A stretch of DNA of 64,000 bases from CAZODA01 sp964578485 (GTDB taxonomy: Bacteria; Bacteroidota; Bacteroidia; Bacteroidales; Marinilabiliaceae): NCBI GenBank assembly GCA_964578485.1, contig CAZODA010000010.1, positions 21,804 through 85,803 of the forward strand. The letters run 5' to 3'. The notes under the pieces were generated by a model. The model was not told the origin of the DNA. It saw nothing but the letters and a program-made list of their open reading frames with translations, and made no database searches. Positions within the stretch are counted from its first letter, which is position 1, and each line of letters starts with the position of its first letter. Shown one piece after another: positions 61,766 through 64,000 of the stretch. Made by a program: the position numbers and the translations under genes.

Positions 61766-61886
61766 ATGCAATAATATTTAAAGCCTATTAATGTCTTGAC
61801 TTTTTAGTATGCACAAGAGAGGGGTTTTGTTAATTCCAATTCTTCCTTTTGATTTATATCTTTGTTGATAATTAATTGAGTTTTTT

Positions 61887-62450
61887 ATGAAGCATCATCA
61901 ACAAGATTCAAATTCGAATTATGAAGAACTAACCATTCCCATAGAAGAAGGAGTTGCCAAAATAATAAAATATATTTTACCCTTTTCTCTTATCAGTCTT
62001 TTTCCTTTTTTTATTATTTATGGATTTTCCGGCTTTAAGGGTATTACTTTTATTAAAATTATTTTGTTTCTCGTCGTTGTTTTATTGGGCATCCCACTTC
62101 ACGAATTGCTACATGCCTTAATTTTTGGATTATTTGTAAAAGGTGGATTTAAAACTCTCTCTTTTGGCATAGAACCCCTTACACGCTCGCCATGGTGCCA
62201 TTGTAATAGCGAAATGAGTGTTTTATTATACCGTATAGGAGCTATTACTCCCTTTTTTATTATGGGTATGATACCCTTATTTGCTGCATATGTTATGAAC
62301 TCACCGGCTTTGCTTGTATTTGGATATCTATATTGCTTGGGAGGAGCAGGTGATTGGCTGTCGTTATATCTAACAAAAAAGTTGAAATGGAATGATAGAG
62401 TAAAAGATCATCCATCTAAATTGGGGTTTTTTATTGTCAAACGAAATTGA
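61887..62450 (+). CDS. DUF3267 putative membrane zinc metallopeptidase
   Basis: 187 aa, four to five transmembrane helices. 'GIPLHELLHALIFG' carries an HExxH zinc motif within a membrane helix, and 'GAGDWLSLYL' is a likely third-ligand region, as in DUF3267 (site-2-protease-like) proteins. Monocistronic. Substrate unknown. Confidence 0.82.
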   Translation: MKHHQQDSNSNYEELTIPIEEGVAKIIKYILPFSLISLFPFFIIYGFSGFKGITFIKIILFLVVVLLGIPLHELLHALIFGLFVKGGFKTLSFGIEPLTRSPWCHCNSEMSVLLYRIGAITPFFIMGMIPLFAAYVMNSPALLVFGYLYCLGGAGDWLSLYLTKKLKWNDRVKDHPSKLGFFIVKRN

Positions 62451-62488
62451 TCACCCAAACCGGACACGACATGTCATGAAAGATAAAA

Positions 62489-62596
62489 ACGCACGGCAGT
62501 GCGTCTCTACGACATTAATATCTTTGCGGCCTCTGCGTGAATGATCTTCGTGGTCTTTGCGTGAACCCTAAACCCGAAACTCTAAACCCGAAACAC
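62489..62596. repeat. Degenerate intergenic repeat remnants
   Basis: ACGCACGGCAGTGCGT (62489-62504) followed by CTC is a relative of the palindrome at 32623-32650. Next come two TGCGTGAA copies (near 62535 and 62559) within a 'ctttgcggcctctgcgtgaa'-type stretch, then two CTAAACCCGAAAC copies (near 62568 and 62582). All are non-coding and sit between convergent genes. Confidence 0.5.
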
Positions 62597-62626
62597 ACTC
62601 TGATGACTGAATACTTCGAGTACATT

Positions 62627-62661
62627 AAAAAAAAGAAGCTGTCCGAGTGAGACAGCTTCTT
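62627..62661 (-). terminator. Rho-independent terminator for the lipoprotein gene
   Basis: On the minus strand AAGAAGCTGTC pairs with GACAGCTTCTT (plus-strand positions 62651-62661 and 62633-62643) with a 7-nt loop. It is followed by eight T (the A run at 62627-62634). Confidence 0.8.
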
Positions 62662-62685
62662 GTTCTTAGCTTAGTAGCTATTATA

Positions 62686-63561
62686 TTATTTCTGTACTTT
62701 CACATTAATTGTAATAGCACTATCACCGCCTGTTCCTTTAATATCTTTTACAAAGAATAAGCCTTTTTTGCCAGCTGCTGTTTCAAAAGCAACAATATCA
62801 CCTTTATTTAGCTTAGTTGCTTTAGAAACAGTGATATCTGATTGAGAGGCAATAAGAGCATCATTTTCAATTCCGTTAAATTCTTCCTCGCTGAGTGAAC
62901 TTTCAAGTTTAAATTTAGTGGCATTTCTGGTAGTCCATGTTGCAAGTCCGGTTAAACCGGCATAAACAGTAGCTGCTTCACTATCACTGGGAGCGGCAAT
63001 AACAGCTAAGTTAGTAGCTCCATAGTAATAAGCAAAGTCGATTACCGAACTATTGGCTTTTGCATCTGCTACACTATAAGTTTTGTTGTTTGAAATTGAG
63101 TAAAAGCTACCTAATTTACTGTCGTAACTTCCCATTAAAACAGCTTCATAATTTTCAATTTCACCGTAAGCAGATTCTACATCAATAGTAAAATCTCTTA
63201 AACCATAATTTCCTTTATTGTCTATAACAATAAGGTTAAAGGCTTGTTTACCAACCTCTTCTTCTGTTGGAGTGTAGCTAAAAGTACCATTGTAGCTTGT
63301 GTTGCTTGTAAATTTATCTATTTTCTCCTTTGTTTCATAGTCGCCATTATCATTTTTTTGACTTATTTCTATTGATTCAAGCTTATTCTTGTCAATATTA
63401 ACAGAGTAGCTAATTTGAGCAGTTTCTCCTACAGTAACTGCTTCGGTGGGTATCCCTTCAATAAGAATAGAAATGATCACATCATCATCATCAGAACAGG
63501 CTGTAAAGCCTAATCCAACAATTAAGGCCATTAAAAGACCAAAAAGTTTCATTTTTTTCAT
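62686..63561 (-). CDS. Lipoprotein with Ig-like domain, unknown function
   Basis: 291 aa. Lipobox 'LIVGLGFTACSDDDD' (Cys about 22) with the Asp run that, in Bacteroidota, often marks surface-exposed lipoproteins. Residues ~30-130 read as an Ig-like beta-sandwich ('SILIEGIPTEAVTVGETAQISYSVN' ... 'FNLIVIDNKGNYG'). Residues ~130-291 form a second unassigned beta-rich domain ('YEAVLMGSYDSKLGSFYSI'). No enzymatic motif. Monocistronic, with a strong terminator. Confidence 0.78.
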   Translation of the reverse strand: MKKMKLFGLLMALIVGLGFTACSDDDDVIISILIEGIPTEAVTVGETAQISYSVNIDKNKLESIEISQKNDNGDYETKEKIDKFTSNTSYNGTFSYTPTEEEVGKQAFNLIVIDNKGNYGLRDFTIDVESAYGEIENYEAVLMGSYDSKLGSFYSISNNKTYSVADAKANSSVIDFAYYYGATNLAVIAAPSDSEAATVYAGLTGLATWTTRNATKFKLESSLSEEEFNGIENDALIASQSDITVSKATKLNKGDIVAFETAAGKKGLFFVKDIKGTGGDSAITINVKVQK

Positions 63562-63908
63562 AACACTATAATTAAAAATTAATAAATATTTTGATAACCT
63601 TAATAACGTGTTTTAGCAAATTTTGTTCCAAAAAAAACAATCGCTTGTGTTTTTTATATAAAAATTTGCTAAGGAGCGCTTCTGTGTGACCAAGCCATAA
63701 AGACTTTGAGCCATTTTTAAAAAGAAATAATAAAATTCGAATTTCAATGACTAAAATTCAAATTAGTGTCAAAATGTCTGGATTAAATAAATTTTATAGA
63801 TTATTGTGTTAATTTACGAAATTACATTGATTATTGCTTGTTATTCATTGATATTTAATACCTAGGACGAAAAATAATAAGCAGTCAACAATGATCAGTC
63901 ATCAGTAA
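63562..63908. other. AT-rich intergenic region at the right end
   Basis: About 350 nt upstream of the lipoprotein gene, containing its promoter. No clear consensus match and no ORF was seen. Confidence 0.4.
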
Positions 63909-64000
63909 ATTAGCAGATTAGTTGATTAGCAGATTAGGAAATGAAGAAATGAAGGAATGAAGGAATGAAGGAATGAAGGAATGAAGGAATGAAGGAATGA
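63909..64000. repeat. Period-8 tandem repeat array (runs off the window)
   Basis: Eleven full 8-nt units in register from 63909 to 63996: ATTAGCAG, ATTAGTTG, ATTAGCAG, ATTAGGAA, ATGAAGAA, then repeated ATGAAGGA to the end. The unit drifts gradually from ATTAGNNN to ATGAAGGA, and the array continues past the window edge. Confidence 0.9.

Noticed and set aside
62567..62596. Telomere-like CTAAACCC repeats
   Set aside because: Only two units in a bacterial intergenic region; a small dispersed repeat is the simpler view.

Overview
The window comes from an AT-rich Bacteroidota genome, most likely an anaerobic, fermentative member of the Bacteroidales/Marinilabiliales type. The evidence is a SusC/SusD pair, C-terminal type IX secretion (T9SS) sorting domains, many lipoprotein glycan hydrolases, starts without Shine-Dalgarno sequences, Bacteroides-type promoter motifs (TTTG...TAnnTTTG), and [FeFe]-hydrogenases of the electron-bifurcating/NAD-linked kind. 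No rRNA, tRNA, CRISPR, transposase or phage gene was seen.

Region 1 (3-32479) is a pectin utilisation locus, almost entirely on the + strand. It starts with the tail of a GH2-like enzyme and a secreted T9SS protein of unknown function that has a strong promoter. SusC and SusD follow. Then comes a run of enzymes: PL1 pectate lyase, beta-helix/DUF6298 protein, GH140-type apiosidase, GH28, GH43, a sialidase-fold protein, an MGH1-like/GH105 fusion, a second sialidase-like lipoprotein, a GH141-like beta-helix protein and a cytoplasmic GH31. After these lie a uroporphyrinogen-decarboxylase-fold methyltransferase-like protein, two sodium:solute symporters and a second GH28. Polygalacturonases, unsaturated galacturonyl hydrolase, apiosidase-like, fucosidase-like and sialidase-fold enzymes together point to a complex apiose-bearing pectin (rhamnogalacturonan II or an apiogalacturonan). 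That substrate call is an inference.

Region 2 (32580-42167) is mixed: a 28-bp palindromic repeat, a corrinoid (B12) methyl-carrier protein, a polyprenyl glycosylphosphotransferase, protein-L-isoaspartate methyltransferase, an MBL-fold hydrolase, glycine decarboxylase GcvP, an AlbA_2-domain protein and a Tat-exported Gfo/Idh/MocA oxidoreductase closed by a strong terminator.

Region 3 (42168-59195) is the most striking part: a roughly 17-kb [FeFe]-hydrogenase island. Module 1 (HydC1-HydB1-HydA1) opens it and module 2 (HndB-HydB2-HydA2-HydC2) closes it. Between them lie two divergent sensory-type [FeFe]-hydrogenase homologues (one with a PAS domain), a small [2Fe-2S] protein, a SpoIIE/PP2C phosphatase, an RsbW-like kinase, a second GHKL ATPase, two DRTGG-domain proteins and a PHP-domain protein. 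The arrangement suggests a system that senses H2 or redox state and acts through protein phosphorylation on the flanking catalytic hydrogenases. HydA1 has Ser where canonical enzymes have the second Cys of the TSCCP motif, while HydA2 is canonical. No HydEFG maturases are in the window.

Region 4 (59196-64000) holds small housekeeping or unknown genes: TM2 and DUF2752 membrane proteins, a secreted SagB-type nitroreductase, a secreted coiled-coil protein, a DUF3267 membrane metallopeptidase-like protein and a lipoprotein. Intergenic repeat remnants and a period-8 tandem array run off the right edge.
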